Source: Onthomonas sp964456525
GTDB lineage: Bacteria; Bacillota; Clostridia; Oscillospirales; Oscillospiraceae
Assembly (NCBI GenBank): GCA_964456525.1
Contig: CAYWAP010000067.1
Span: 1 to 5,336 of the forward strand
Length of the DNA: 5,336 nucleotides
Reading direction: 5' to 3'
Shown: piece after piece, positions 1-5,336 of the stretch
How positions within the stretch are numbered: the first letter of the stretch is position 1
How the letters are laid out: each line of letters opens with the position of its first letter
Position numbers and translations under genes: made by a program
Notes under the pieces: generated by a model
Database searches by the model: none
What the model saw: only the letters and a program-made list of their open reading frames with translations
What the model was told of the DNA's origin: nothing

Positions 1-2
1 AC

Positions 3-8
3 TATAAT
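3..8 (+). promoter_or_regulatory. Probable -10 box of the rmuC promoter (truncated by window edge)
   Basis: A perfect TATAAT hexamer lies at the left edge. Transcription would start near position 15, leaving a leader of about 38 nt before the rmuC ATG. The -35 element would lie outside the window, so only half of the promoter can be seen. The spacing to the gene makes it a credible promoter, but a single hexamer is weak evidence. Confidence 0.4.
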
Positions 9-37
9 GAGACGTGCATCAGGATATTTCGCAGATG

Positions 38-44
38 AAAGGAG
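38..44 (+). promoter_or_regulatory. Ribosome binding site that fixes the rmuC start
   Basis: AAAGGAG lies 8 nt before the ATG at 53. The reading frame stays open upstream to a GTG at 14, but that codon has no comparable purine-rich site and would place 13 polar residues before the membrane anchor. This site therefore favours the ATG at 53. Confidence 0.8.
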
Positions 45-52
45 CAATCGCA

Positions 53-1465
53 ATGGATATTGTGCTGTTAATTTTGCTGTTGCTGACGGACGCTATGGTT
101 GTCTTTCTGCTGCTGCGCAAGCCGGACACCCAAAAAATCGAGGAAAGGCTGCTGTCCTTACGGCAGGAGCTGGCGCAGCAGCAGCAGCAGATGCGGCAGG
201 AGATGACGGCCAGCGTACACACGCTGGGAGAGGGAAATCTGAACGCGGTGGGGCAGCTGAGCCAGGTGCTTCAGGCCAGCCAGCGTCAGGCGTCAGACGC
301 CCAGGCCCGCCAGCTGGACGCCGGAGAGCGGAAAATGCGCGCCCAGCAGACCCAGCTGCAGGAAAGCGTCAATACCCAGATCCGTCAGCTGCAGGAGAGC
401 CTGTCAGCGCAAATGGGGCAGTTTCGCCAGAATCACGCTGCCCAGATGGAGCAGATGGAGCTGCGCATGAAGACGCTGGAAACCACCAGCGAAACCCGGC
501 TGGAGGCCATCCGGCAGACGATGGCGGAGAATATCGCGTCCATGCGGGTGGAAAACAGCAAAAAATTGGACGAAATCCGGGGGACTGTGGATGAAAAGTT
601 GCAGACCACCCTGGAGAAGCGCATTGCGGAGTCCTTTCAATCGGTTAGCGATCAATTGGAGCAGGTCTACAAAGGTCTGGGGGAAATGCAGAATTTGGCC
701 AGCGATGTGGGCGGGTTGAAGAAGGTGCTCTCCGGGGTCAAAACCCGTGGAATTTTGGGGGAGCTTCAGCTGGAAGCCATTTTGAAAGAAATTCTCTCCC
801 CCGAGCAGTATGACACCAATGTGGCCACCATCCCCGGCAGCAAGGAGCGGGTGGAATTCGCGGTGCGCCTGCCCGGGCAGGACGGCGGTTTTGTCTATCT
901 CCCCATTGACTCCAAATTCCCCGGCGATCGCTATGCCCAGCTTCAGGACGCCCAGGAGAGCGGAGATAAGGGGGCGGTAGAGGCCGCCTATAAGGCCCTT
1001 GAGACCACAATTCGCGGCGAAGCCAAGGATATTCGCACCAAATACGTAAGTCCCCCGTACACAACCAACTTTGCCATCCTGTTCCTGCCCTTTGAAGGGC
1101 TGTATGCCGAGGTGGTCAACCGGGGGCTGGTGGAAACGCTGCAGCGGGACTATCAGGTGAATATTGCCGGGCCAAGCACGATGGCCGCCCTGCTGAACAG
1201 CCTGCAAATGGGATTCCGCACCCTGGCCATTCAAAAGCGCTCCAATGAGGTCTGGGAGCTGCTCAGTGCCGTCAAGACGGAGTTTGGAAAATTTGAGGAG
1301 GTTCTGACCAAAATGCAGGGGCATTTGTCCCAGACGAGCAAAGATCTGGACATGCTCATGGGCACCCGGACCAGAGCCATCAACCGAAAACTGCGGGCGG
1401 TTCAGTCCCTGGAGGAGCCACAGGCCAGACAGATTTTGGAGCTGGACGCTCCGGGAAGTCCGTGA
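53..1465 (+). CDS. rmuC: RmuC family protein (DNA recombination limiting protein)
   Basis: This is a complete 470-residue protein, close to the family's usual length (E. coli RmuC is about 475 aa). Residues 2-22 form one hydrophobic segment, a likely inner-membrane anchor. Residues about 25-220 are rich in Gln, Glu, Lys and Arg, with a QQQQQ run at 42-46, and read as a long coiled coil. The RmuC domain follows: KTRGILGE near 230, PIDSKFPGDRY near 284-294, and GPSTMAALLNSLQMGFRT near 373-390. The family is linked genetically to limiting DNA inversions at short inverted repeats, and its core has been predicted to adopt a PD-(D/E)xK nuclease-like fold. Here D286-S-K288, with E268 just upstream, fits that motif, but catalysis is not shown. 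The ATG at 53 is chosen for its ribosome binding site and the membrane segment that follows at once. The gene appears to be transcribed alone, with a hairpin at its stop. Family assignment is firm; biochemical activity is not. Confidence 0.93.
   Translation: MDIVLLILLLLTDAMVVFLLLRKPDTQKIEERLLSLRQELAQQQQQMRQEMTASVHTLGEGNLNAVGQLSQVLQASQRQASDAQARQLDAGERKMRAQQTQLQESVNTQIRQLQESLSAQMGQFRQNHAAQMEQMELRMKTLETTSETRLEAIRQTMAENIASMRVENSKKLDEIRGTVDEKLQTTLEKRIAESFQSVSDQLEQVYKGLGEMQNLASDVGGLKKVLSGVKTRGILGELQLEAILKEILSPEQYDTNVATIPGSKERVEFAVRLPGQDGGFVYLPIDSKFPGDRYAQLQDAQESGDKGAVEAAYKALETTIRGEAKDIRTKYVSPPYTTNFAILFLPFEGLYAEVVNRGLVETLQRDYQVNIAGPSTMAALLNSLQMGFRTLAIQKRSNEVWELLSAVKTEFGKFEEVLTKMQGHLSQTSKDLDMLMGTRTRAINRKLRAVQSLEEPQARQILELDAPGSP
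175..190 (+). repeat. Short GCA/CAG trinucleotide repeat inside rmuC
   Basis: Five GCA units plus a G encode the QQQQQ run at residues 42-46 of RmuC, in the predicted coiled coil. The period is three, so slippage would change the glutamine count without breaking the frame. It is probably neutral length-variable sequence. Confidence 0.6.
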
Positions 1466-1502
1466 GGCCCGCCATACATCGGTGGGAACTGGCGGCCCTT
1501 TT
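1464..1502 (+). terminator. Probable intrinsic terminator of rmuC
   Basis: GGCCCGCCA at 1466-1474 pairs with TGGCGGCCC at 1490-1498, with one C-C mismatch and a 15-nt loop. TTTT follows at 1499-1502. The hairpin begins at the rmuC stop codon. The U tract is short, so termination may be only partial, but stem strength and position support it. It separates rmuC from the downstream transporter promoter. Confidence 0.55.
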
Positions 1503-1543
1503 AGGGGGCATTTTAGTGCAGATTTGCCGGTTGACCCGTCCCG

Positions 1544-1554
1544 GGCGCAGCGCC
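1544..1554. repeat. Perfect small inverted repeat touching the -35 box
   Basis: GGCGC and GCGCC flank a single A, and the right arm ends at the base before TTGACA. The position suits an operator that would hinder or help RNA polymerase. Short GC palindromes are common in GC-rich DNA, and no regulator gene is in the window, so a binding role is inference only. Confidence 0.25.
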
Positions 1555-1582
1555 TTGACAACAGGGGAAATTATTTTATAAT
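1555..1582 (+). promoter_or_regulatory. Consensus housekeeping-sigma promoter of the ABC exporter operon
   Basis: TTGACA (1555-1560) and TATAAT (1577-1582) both match the SigA/sigma-70 consensus fully, with a 16-base spacer, one shorter than the optimal 17. The spacer's right part is AT-rich. Transcription should start near 1588-1590, giving a leader of about 90 nt before the first transporter gene. Perfect boxes suggest strong basal initiation, so any control would more likely come from a repressor or from the leader RNA. Confidence 0.88.
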
Positions 1583-1614
1583 GATGTTGATCGGTGGAAA
1601 AAGAGGCGTCATTT

Positions 1615-1643
1615 GGGCCTGCCGGTATGTTTTAAACAGGGCC
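1615..1643 (+). promoter_or_regulatory. Possible hairpin in the ABC operon leader RNA
   Basis: GGGCCTG at 1615-1621 can pair with CAGGGCC at 1637-1643, with one G-G mismatch and a 15-nt loop. No U tract follows, so it is not an intrinsic terminator. The right arm contains the AGGG (1638-1641) that would be the ribosome binding site of the small upstream ORF at 1648, so pairing could hide that site. The stem is short, and its role is inference. Confidence 0.3.
1628..1638. repeat. Small AT-rich inverted repeat downstream of the promoter
   Basis: TGTTT and AAACA form perfect arms around one T, about 40 nt downstream of the predicted transcription start. A short AT-rich dyad here could be an operator half-set for a repressor, or simply part of the loop and stem of the leader hairpin. 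It is too short to assign to a regulator family. Confidence 0.25.
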
Positions 1644-1647
1644 TGAA

Positions 1648-1683
1648 ATGCGTAGAAAACCACGGAGGAGGAAACCGTTTTGA
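1648..1683 (+). CDS. Possible 11-codon leader ORF overlapping the ABC subunit 1 start
   Basis: An ATG at 1648 opens a frame encoding MRRKPRRRKPF, which stops at TGA 1681-1683. That stop overlaps the TTG start codon (1680-1682) of the first transporter gene, an arrangement typical of translational coupling. A weak site, AGGG at 1638-1641, lies 6 nt before the ATG. The peptide is strongly basic, but this is partly forced: the downstream gene's GGAGGAGG site is read here as Arg codons, including two consecutive AGG. A leader peptide that controls translation or attenuation is known for the Bacillus subtilis bmrCD operon (BmrB), which makes this plausible by analogy. It could equally be a chance frame. 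Confidence 0.3.
   Translation: MRRKPRRRKPF
1664..1671 (+). promoter_or_regulatory. Strong ribosome binding site supporting a TTG start
   Basis: GGAGGAGG ends 8 nt before the TTG at 1680. It decides the start: the next in-frame ATG (1731) lies about 17 codons inside the conserved N-terminus and would cut into the first membrane helix region. Confidence 0.88.
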
Positions 1684-3443
1684 GAGATTTCAAGCGTCTA
1701 TTGGGCTATTTGGGTCCCTACCGATGGGACATGCTGATCGGCGCGCTGCTGGTGCTGGTGGAGACCGCCTTTGAGCTTGTCATCCCATTGCTGATGGCGG
1801 ACATCATCGATATGGGCGTGGCCCAGCAGGATGTCCCCTATATTCTCCATAAGGGCATTCAGATGGGCATTTGCGCGCTGCTGGCTCTGGTCACAGGGCT
1901 GCTGTATGCCCGCTTTGCCGCCCGCGCCTCCTATGGCTGGGGCGCCCGGATTCGGGAGGCCCAGTATGAGCGGGTCCAGATGTTTGCCTTTTCCAATCTG
2001 GACCGGTTTGAAACCTCTTCGCTGGTCACCCGGATGACCACGGACGTGACGGTGATTCAAAACGCGGTCAACGGCGGGATGCGCCCCCTGGTGCGCGGCC
2101 CGGTGATGCTGGTTTTGGGCGTGGGCTTTTCCCTTTGGATAAACGCCCGGCTGGCGGTGGTCTTTCTGGTGTGCGCCCCCATTTTGGCGGGGGTTCTCGT
2201 TGGAATTGTGCGCAAAGTCGCCCCCATGTATGGCCGCCTGCAGCAGTCCGTGGATCACCTGAACAATGTGGTGCAGGAGGGGCTTACGGGAATCCGGGCG
2301 GTGAAGGCCTTCGTCCGGGGCGAGTATGAGGAGGAACGGTTTGAGGCGGTCAACGCCGAACTCAAGGCAACCAGCCAGAAAACCTTTCACTATGCGGTGC
2401 TGAATCTGCCCGCGTTCCAGCTGACCATGTATACGGCCACCGTGGCCCTGATGTGGTTTGGCGGGAACATGGTTCTGGGCGGGACGCTTCAGGTGGGCGA
2501 GCTGACCGGCGTGCTCAGCTATGTGCTGCAGGTGATGAACTCCCTGATGATGATTTCCAACGTATTTTTGCTGCTCACCCGCTCCGTGGCCAGCGCCCGG
2601 CGCATCGAGGAGATTCTGGACGAGGAGATTGTCCTGACCTCTCCGGCCCATGCGGAGACGGCTGTGCCCGATGGCCGGGTGGACTTTGAACAGGTTTCCT
2701 TCAAATACCATGCCGGAGCCAAAGAGTGCGCCCTTTCCGGCGTGGATCTCCACATCCGCGCCGGCCAGACGGTTGGGATTCTGGGGGGCACCGGATCGGC
2801 GAAAAGCACGCTGGTGCAGCTGATCCCCCGGCTCTACGACGTCACCGAGGGCGCCGTGAAAGTGGGGGGCCGGGACGTGCGGGAGTACGATCTTCAGGCC
2901 CTTCGGGACGCGGTGGGCATTGTGCTGCAAAAGAACGTCCTCTTTTCCGGCACCGTGCGGGAGAATCTGCAATGGGGCGGGCCGGAGGTGGACGACGAGA
3001 CCCTGTGGGCCGCCTGCCGGACGGCCTGCGCCGACGAATTTTTGGAGCGGATGCCCAAAGGGCTGGACACCGACCTGGGCCAGGGCGGCGTCAATGTCTC
3101 CGGAGGGCAGAAGCAGCGGCTCTGCATTGCGCGGACGCTGCTCAAGCATCCCAAGATTCTGATTTTTGACGACGCCACCAGCGCGGTGGACACGGCCACC
3201 GAGGCAAAAATCCGGTCTGAGCTGGCCAAGCTGACGGACGTGACCAAGATCTTGATTGCCCAGAGAATCACGTCCGTGATGGATGCCGACCAGATCATCA
3301 TTCTGGAGGATGGCAAGGTTCACGCGGTTGGGGACCACAACTCCCTGCTGGCATCCGACCCCATCTATCAGGAGATCTATGCGTCGCAAATGAAAGGAGG
3401 GGAGTCCTTTGGCTGCTCGGCAGTTCAACGGGAAGAAGCCTAA
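1680..3443 (+). CDS. ABC exporter half-transporter, subunit 1 (degenerate-site partner; BmrC/EfrA/LmrC-like)
   Basis: This 587-residue protein has an N-terminal membrane domain fused to an ATPase domain. Six membrane helices fit near residues 18-42, 58-80, 136-154, 156-180, 240-264 and 272-300. The ATPase domain shows an A-loop Tyr343, Walker A 369-377 (GGTGSAKST, Lys375), Q-loop Gln417, signature VSGGQ 473-477, Walker B Asp497 and D-loop SAVD 501-504. Three positions depart from consensus: Ala374 replaces the last Walker A Gly, Asp498 replaces the catalytic Glu, and Gln528 replaces the H-loop His. This pattern marks the non-catalytic partner of heterodimeric type IV exporters such as BmrC or TM287. 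It probably sits in the cell membrane, paired with the next gene's product, and exports drugs or other amphiphilic compounds; substrate cannot be read from sequence. The start is TTG with a strong ribosome binding site. Its 3' end overlaps the next gene by 35 bases. Confidence 0.93.
   Translation: MRDFKRLLGYLGPYRWDMLIGALLVLVETAFELVIPLLMADIIDMGVAQQDVPYILHKGIQMGICALLALVTGLLYARFAARASYGWGARIREAQYERVQMFAFSNLDRFETSSLVTRMTTDVTVIQNAVNGGMRPLVRGPVMLVLGVGFSLWINARLAVVFLVCAPILAGVLVGIVRKVAPMYGRLQQSVDHLNNVVQEGLTGIRAVKAFVRGEYEEERFEAVNAELKATSQKTFHYAVLNLPAFQLTMYTATVALMWFGGNMVLGGTLQVGELTGVLSYVLQVMNSLMMISNVFLLLTRSVASARRIEEILDEEIVLTSPAHAETAVPDGRVDFEQVSFKYHAGAKECALSGVDLHIRAGQTVGILGGTGSAKSTLVQLIPRLYDVTEGAVKVGGRDVREYDLQALRDAVGIVLQKNVLFSGTVRENLQWGGPEVDDETLWAACRTACADEFLERMPKGLDTDLGQGGVNVSGGQKQRLCIARTLLKHPKILIFDDATSAVDTATEAKIRSELAKLTDVTKILIAQRITSVMDADQIIILEDGKVHAVGDHNSLLASDPIYQEIYASQMKGGESFGCSAVQREEA
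3395..3400 (+). promoter_or_regulatory. Ribosome binding site of ABC subunit 2, inside subunit 1
   Basis: AGGAGG, within a longer purine run at 3391-3404, lies 8 nt before the TTG at 3409 and inside the last codons of the upstream gene. It supports TTG as the start. Ribosomes finishing subunit 1 would pass directly over it, which favours coupled, near-equal synthesis of the two subunits. Confidence 0.8.
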
Positions 3444-5253
3444 CCGGCTGGGGTATACGCTGCGCACCCTGCTGTCCTACATGGGACGCCATAAGTTCCT
3501 GCTGTTGGTGGTGGCGGTGCTGGTGACCATCAGCGCCCTGGCCAACCTGCTGGGAACCTATATGCTCCGCCCCATTGTCAACACGCTGACGGGGGGAGAT
3601 CTGGAGTCGCTGGTCAGGGGCGTGGCGGTGACGGCGGTGATCTACGCCCTGGGCGGCCTGTCCGCCCTTGGTTACAGCCAGACCATGGTGAAGGTGGCCC
3701 AGCACGTGCTCTACGACATCCGTCGGGACTTGTTTGCCCACCTTCAGACCCTGCCCCTCTACTTCTTTGACACCCGCCGCCACGGCGACGTGATGAGCTA
3801 TTTTACCAACGATGTGGACACGATTTCCGACGCGCTGAACAACAGCTTTGCCATGGTCATCCAGAGCTTCATCCAGGTGGTGGGCACGCTGGTGCTCCTG
3901 TTTCTCCTCAACTGGCGGCTCACTCTGGTGGTGGCGGTGTGCTACGTGGCCATGTTTCTCTATATCCGCTTCAGCGGCGCGCACAGCAAAGCCTATTACA
4001 CCAAACAACAGGCCAGTCTGGGAGATCTGGACGGCTATATCGAGGAGATGATGGCCGGGCAGAAGGTGGTGAAGGTGTTCAACCACGAGGAGGAGAGCCT
4101 CCGTCTGTTCCGGGAGAAAAACGACGCGCTGCGCAAGGCGGGCACGGGCGCCCAGAGCTACGCGGCGACCATGATTCCGGCGGTGGTTGCCATCTCCTAT
4201 ATCAACTATGCCATTGTGGCGGTGCTGGGGGGCGTCATGGCGCTCAGGGGCATCACCGATGTGGGAAGCCTTGCCAGTTATCTGGTCTTTGTGCGGCAGG
4301 CGGCCATGCCCATTAACCAGTTCACCCAGCAAAGCAATTTCCTTCTGGCGGCTCTGGCCGGTGCGGAGCGGGTCTTTGAGGTGTTGGATCAGCCCTCCGA
4401 AGTGGATGAGGGGGGAACCGATCTGGTTCATGTGCGGGAGGAGGACGGCCGTCTGATTCCCTGCCAGGAAAAGACTGGCTGCTGGGCCTGGCAAAAGCCC
4501 GACGGCACGCGAGTCCCTCTCCGGGGAGATGTGCGCTTTGAGCGCGTGGATTTTGGTTACGAGGGGGGGAACCCGGTGCTCCGGGATGTTTCCCTCTATG
4601 CAAAGCCGGGGCAGAAGATTGCCTTTGTGGGTTCTACCGGCGCGGGAAAGACCACCATCACCAACCTCATCAACCGCTTTTACGACGTGCAGGGGGGCCG
4701 GGTGCTCTATGACGGCATCGACGTGCGGGACATCAAAAAGGACGCCCTGCGCCGCAGTCTGGGGATTGTCCTCCAGGACACCCACCTCTTTACCGGCACC
4801 ATCGCGGATAACATCCGCTTTGGCAAGCTGGATGCCACCCAGGAGGAGATCGAGCGGGCAGCCCGCATTGCCAACGCCGACTCCTTTATCCGGCGGCTGC
4901 CCAAGGGTTATCAGACCCAGGTGACAGCGGACGGCGCCAATTTGTCCCAGGGCCAGCGGCAGCTGCTGGCTATTGCCCGGGCGGCGGTGGCGGACCCGCC
5001 GGTGCTGATTCTGGACGAGGCCACCTCCTCCGTTGACACGCGGACGGAGGCCCTGATTGAAAAGGGGATGGACCAGCTCATGGAGGGGCGGACCGTCTTT
5101 GTCATTGCCCACCGGCTCTCCACCGTCCGCAACGCCAACGCGATTCTGGTGCTGGAGCACGGGCAGGTGGTGGAGCGGGGCGACCACGAAGATCTGCTGG
5201 CCCAGAAGGGCGTGTATTATCAGCTCTACCACGGGATGTTCGAACTGAGCTGA
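3409..5253 (+). CDS. ABC exporter half-transporter, subunit 2 (catalytic-site partner; BmrD/EfrB/LmrD-like)
   Basis: This 614-residue protein has the same membrane-ATPase layout as its upstream neighbour. Membrane helices fit near residues 29-55, 67-90, 149-170, 171-190, 249-280 and 285-318. The ATPase domain has A-loop Tyr384, Walker A 408-416 (GSTGAGKTT, Lys414), Q-loop Gln456, signature LSQGQ 512-516, Walker B Asp536, catalytic Glu537 and H-loop His568. Its own catalytic residues are consensus, while its signature has Gln in place of the second residue of GGQ. Paired with subunit 1, this gives one competent site (these Walker motifs with VSGGQ) and one degenerate site. A roughly 40-residue stretch, about 333-373, with Cys352, Cys358 and WAW 359-361, lies between the last helix and the ATPase domain and is absent from subunit 1. 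No large extracellular domain is visible between helices 1 and 2. A role in multidrug efflux is likely from the family; the substrate is unknown. The start is TTG and overlaps the upstream gene by 35 bases. Confidence 0.93.
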   Translation: MAARQFNGKKPNRLGYTLRTLLSYMGRHKFLLLVVAVLVTISALANLLGTYMLRPIVNTLTGGDLESLVRGVAVTAVIYALGGLSALGYSQTMVKVAQHVLYDIRRDLFAHLQTLPLYFFDTRRHGDVMSYFTNDVDTISDALNNSFAMVIQSFIQVVGTLVLLFLLNWRLTLVVAVCYVAMFLYIRFSGAHSKAYYTKQQASLGDLDGYIEEMMAGQKVVKVFNHEEESLRLFREKNDALRKAGTGAQSYAATMIPAVVAISYINYAIVAVLGGVMALRGITDVGSLASYLVFVRQAAMPINQFTQQSNFLLAALAGAERVFEVLDQPSEVDEGGTDLVHVREEDGRLIPCQEKTGCWAWQKPDGTRVPLRGDVRFERVDFGYEGGNPVLRDVSLYAKPGQKIAFVGSTGAGKTTITNLINRFYDVQGGRVLYDGIDVRDIKKDALRRSLGIVLQDTHLFTGTIADNIRFGKLDATQEEIERAARIANADSFIRRLPKGYQTQVTADGANLSQGQRQLLAIARAAVADPPVLILDEATSSVDTRTEALIEKGMDQLMEGRTVFVIAHRLSTVRNANAILVLEHGQVVERGDHEDLLAQKGVYYQLYHGMFELS

Positions 5254-5286
5254 GCGGCGGCCCTTGCCGTCCCGGGAGAGGGCCTG

Positions 5287-5336
5287 AAAAAATATCATCC
5301 GAACCGGTTTTCACAGGGAAACGGGTTCGGATGATT
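5287..5336. terminator. Long hairpin, probable (possibly bidirectional) terminator after the ABC operon
   Basis: Arms 5294-5312 and 5317-5335 form a 19-base stem with one G-G mismatch and one G-U pair around an ACAG loop. Six A residues (5287-5292) precede it, which read as a U tract for transcription from the right. The first T after the stem is the last base of the window, so the U tract for the ABC operon cannot be seen. It begins 33 bases after the subunit 2 stop, a usual place for an operon terminator. Confidence 0.75.

Noticed and set aside
14..52. An upstream GTG start for rmuC that would add 13 residues.
   Set aside because: The strong AAAGGAG site is placed for the ATG at 53, and the extra residues would precede the membrane anchor. 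The GTG would also lie at about the predicted transcription start.
404..1561. A 385-codon open frame on the minus strand opposite rmuC.
   Set aside because: It is a composition shadow of rmuC, with no domain and a repetitive Leu/Gln/His/Gly make-up. The plus-strand frame has clear RmuC family motifs.
1581..1646. A 21-codon frame beginning ATGATG inside and just after the -10 box (MMLIGGKRGVIWACRYVLNRA).
   Set aside because: The start codons lie at or before the expected transcription start, so the mRNA would lack them, and there is no ribosome binding site.
1638..1648. The 11-base string AGGGCCTGAAA occurs here and again at 5279-5289, near the start and end of the ABC operon.
   Set aside because: A few shared 11-mers are expected by chance in a window this long, and the copies have no common context beyond the string.
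1613..1774. A 53-codon frame from a TTG at 1613, with AAGAGG six bases upstream, running into ABC subunit 1.
   Set aside because: The spacing is acceptable, but the frame overlaps the conserved start of the transporter out of frame and its later part is only a shadow of that gene.
2783..4697. Several runs of six or seven G in the ABC genes, the longest at 4563-4569, as possible phase-variation tracts.
   Set aside because: Their number is about what this base composition would give by chance. They encode ordinary Gly codons, and both genes are intact.
3298..5298. A 666-codon open frame on the minus strand, and a 589-codon one at 1698-3467, opposite the two ABC genes.
   Set aside because: Their translations are rich in His, Gln, Arg and Gly without recognisable domains. 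They lie exactly opposite genes with clear ABC motifs, and long antisense frames are expected in GC-rich coding DNA.

Overview
The window carries two transcription units, both on the + strand, in GC-rich DNA. Strong purine-rich ribosome binding sites, a perfect TTGACA/TATAAT promoter, TTG start codons and a paired half-size ABC exporter all suggest a low-redundancy Firmicute genome. A GC-rich clostridial gut lineage such as Oscillospiraceae is my best guess. That placement is inference from style, not from a marker gene.

Region 1 (about 1-1502): a TATAAT -10 box at the left edge, a short leader, and a complete rmuC-family gene (53-1465, 470 aa). The protein has one N-terminal membrane anchor, a long glutamine-rich coiled coil and a C-terminal RmuC domain that keeps a DxK motif. 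A GC-rich hairpin followed by TTTT directly after the stop codon probably ends this unit.

Region 2 (about 1466-1679, 214 bases without a large gene): the terminator, a small GC-rich inverted repeat touching the next -35 box, a perfect consensus promoter (1555-1582, 16-base spacer) and a leader of about 90 nt. The leader holds a possible hairpin, a small AT-rich inverted repeat and a possible 11-codon upstream ORF. The stop of that ORF overlaps the TTG start of the first transporter gene.

Region 3 (1680-5253): two half-size ABC exporter subunits, 587 and 614 aa, both starting with TTG and overlapping by 35 bases. The first subunit has Asp in place of the catalytic Glu after Walker B, Gln in place of the H-loop His, and Ala in place of the last Walker A Gly. 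The second has consensus Walker A, Walker B and H-loop, but an LSQGQ signature. The predicted heterodimer therefore has one degenerate and one catalytic ATP site, as in the BmrC/BmrD, LmrC/LmrD, EfrA/EfrB and TM287/288 group of probable multidrug exporters. A long hairpin flanked by an A tract closes the unit at the right edge.

I see no mobile element, CRISPR array, tRNA or rRNA. The gene content is ordinary. The parts most worth a second look are the ABC operon leader and the roughly 40-residue linker in the second ABC subunit.
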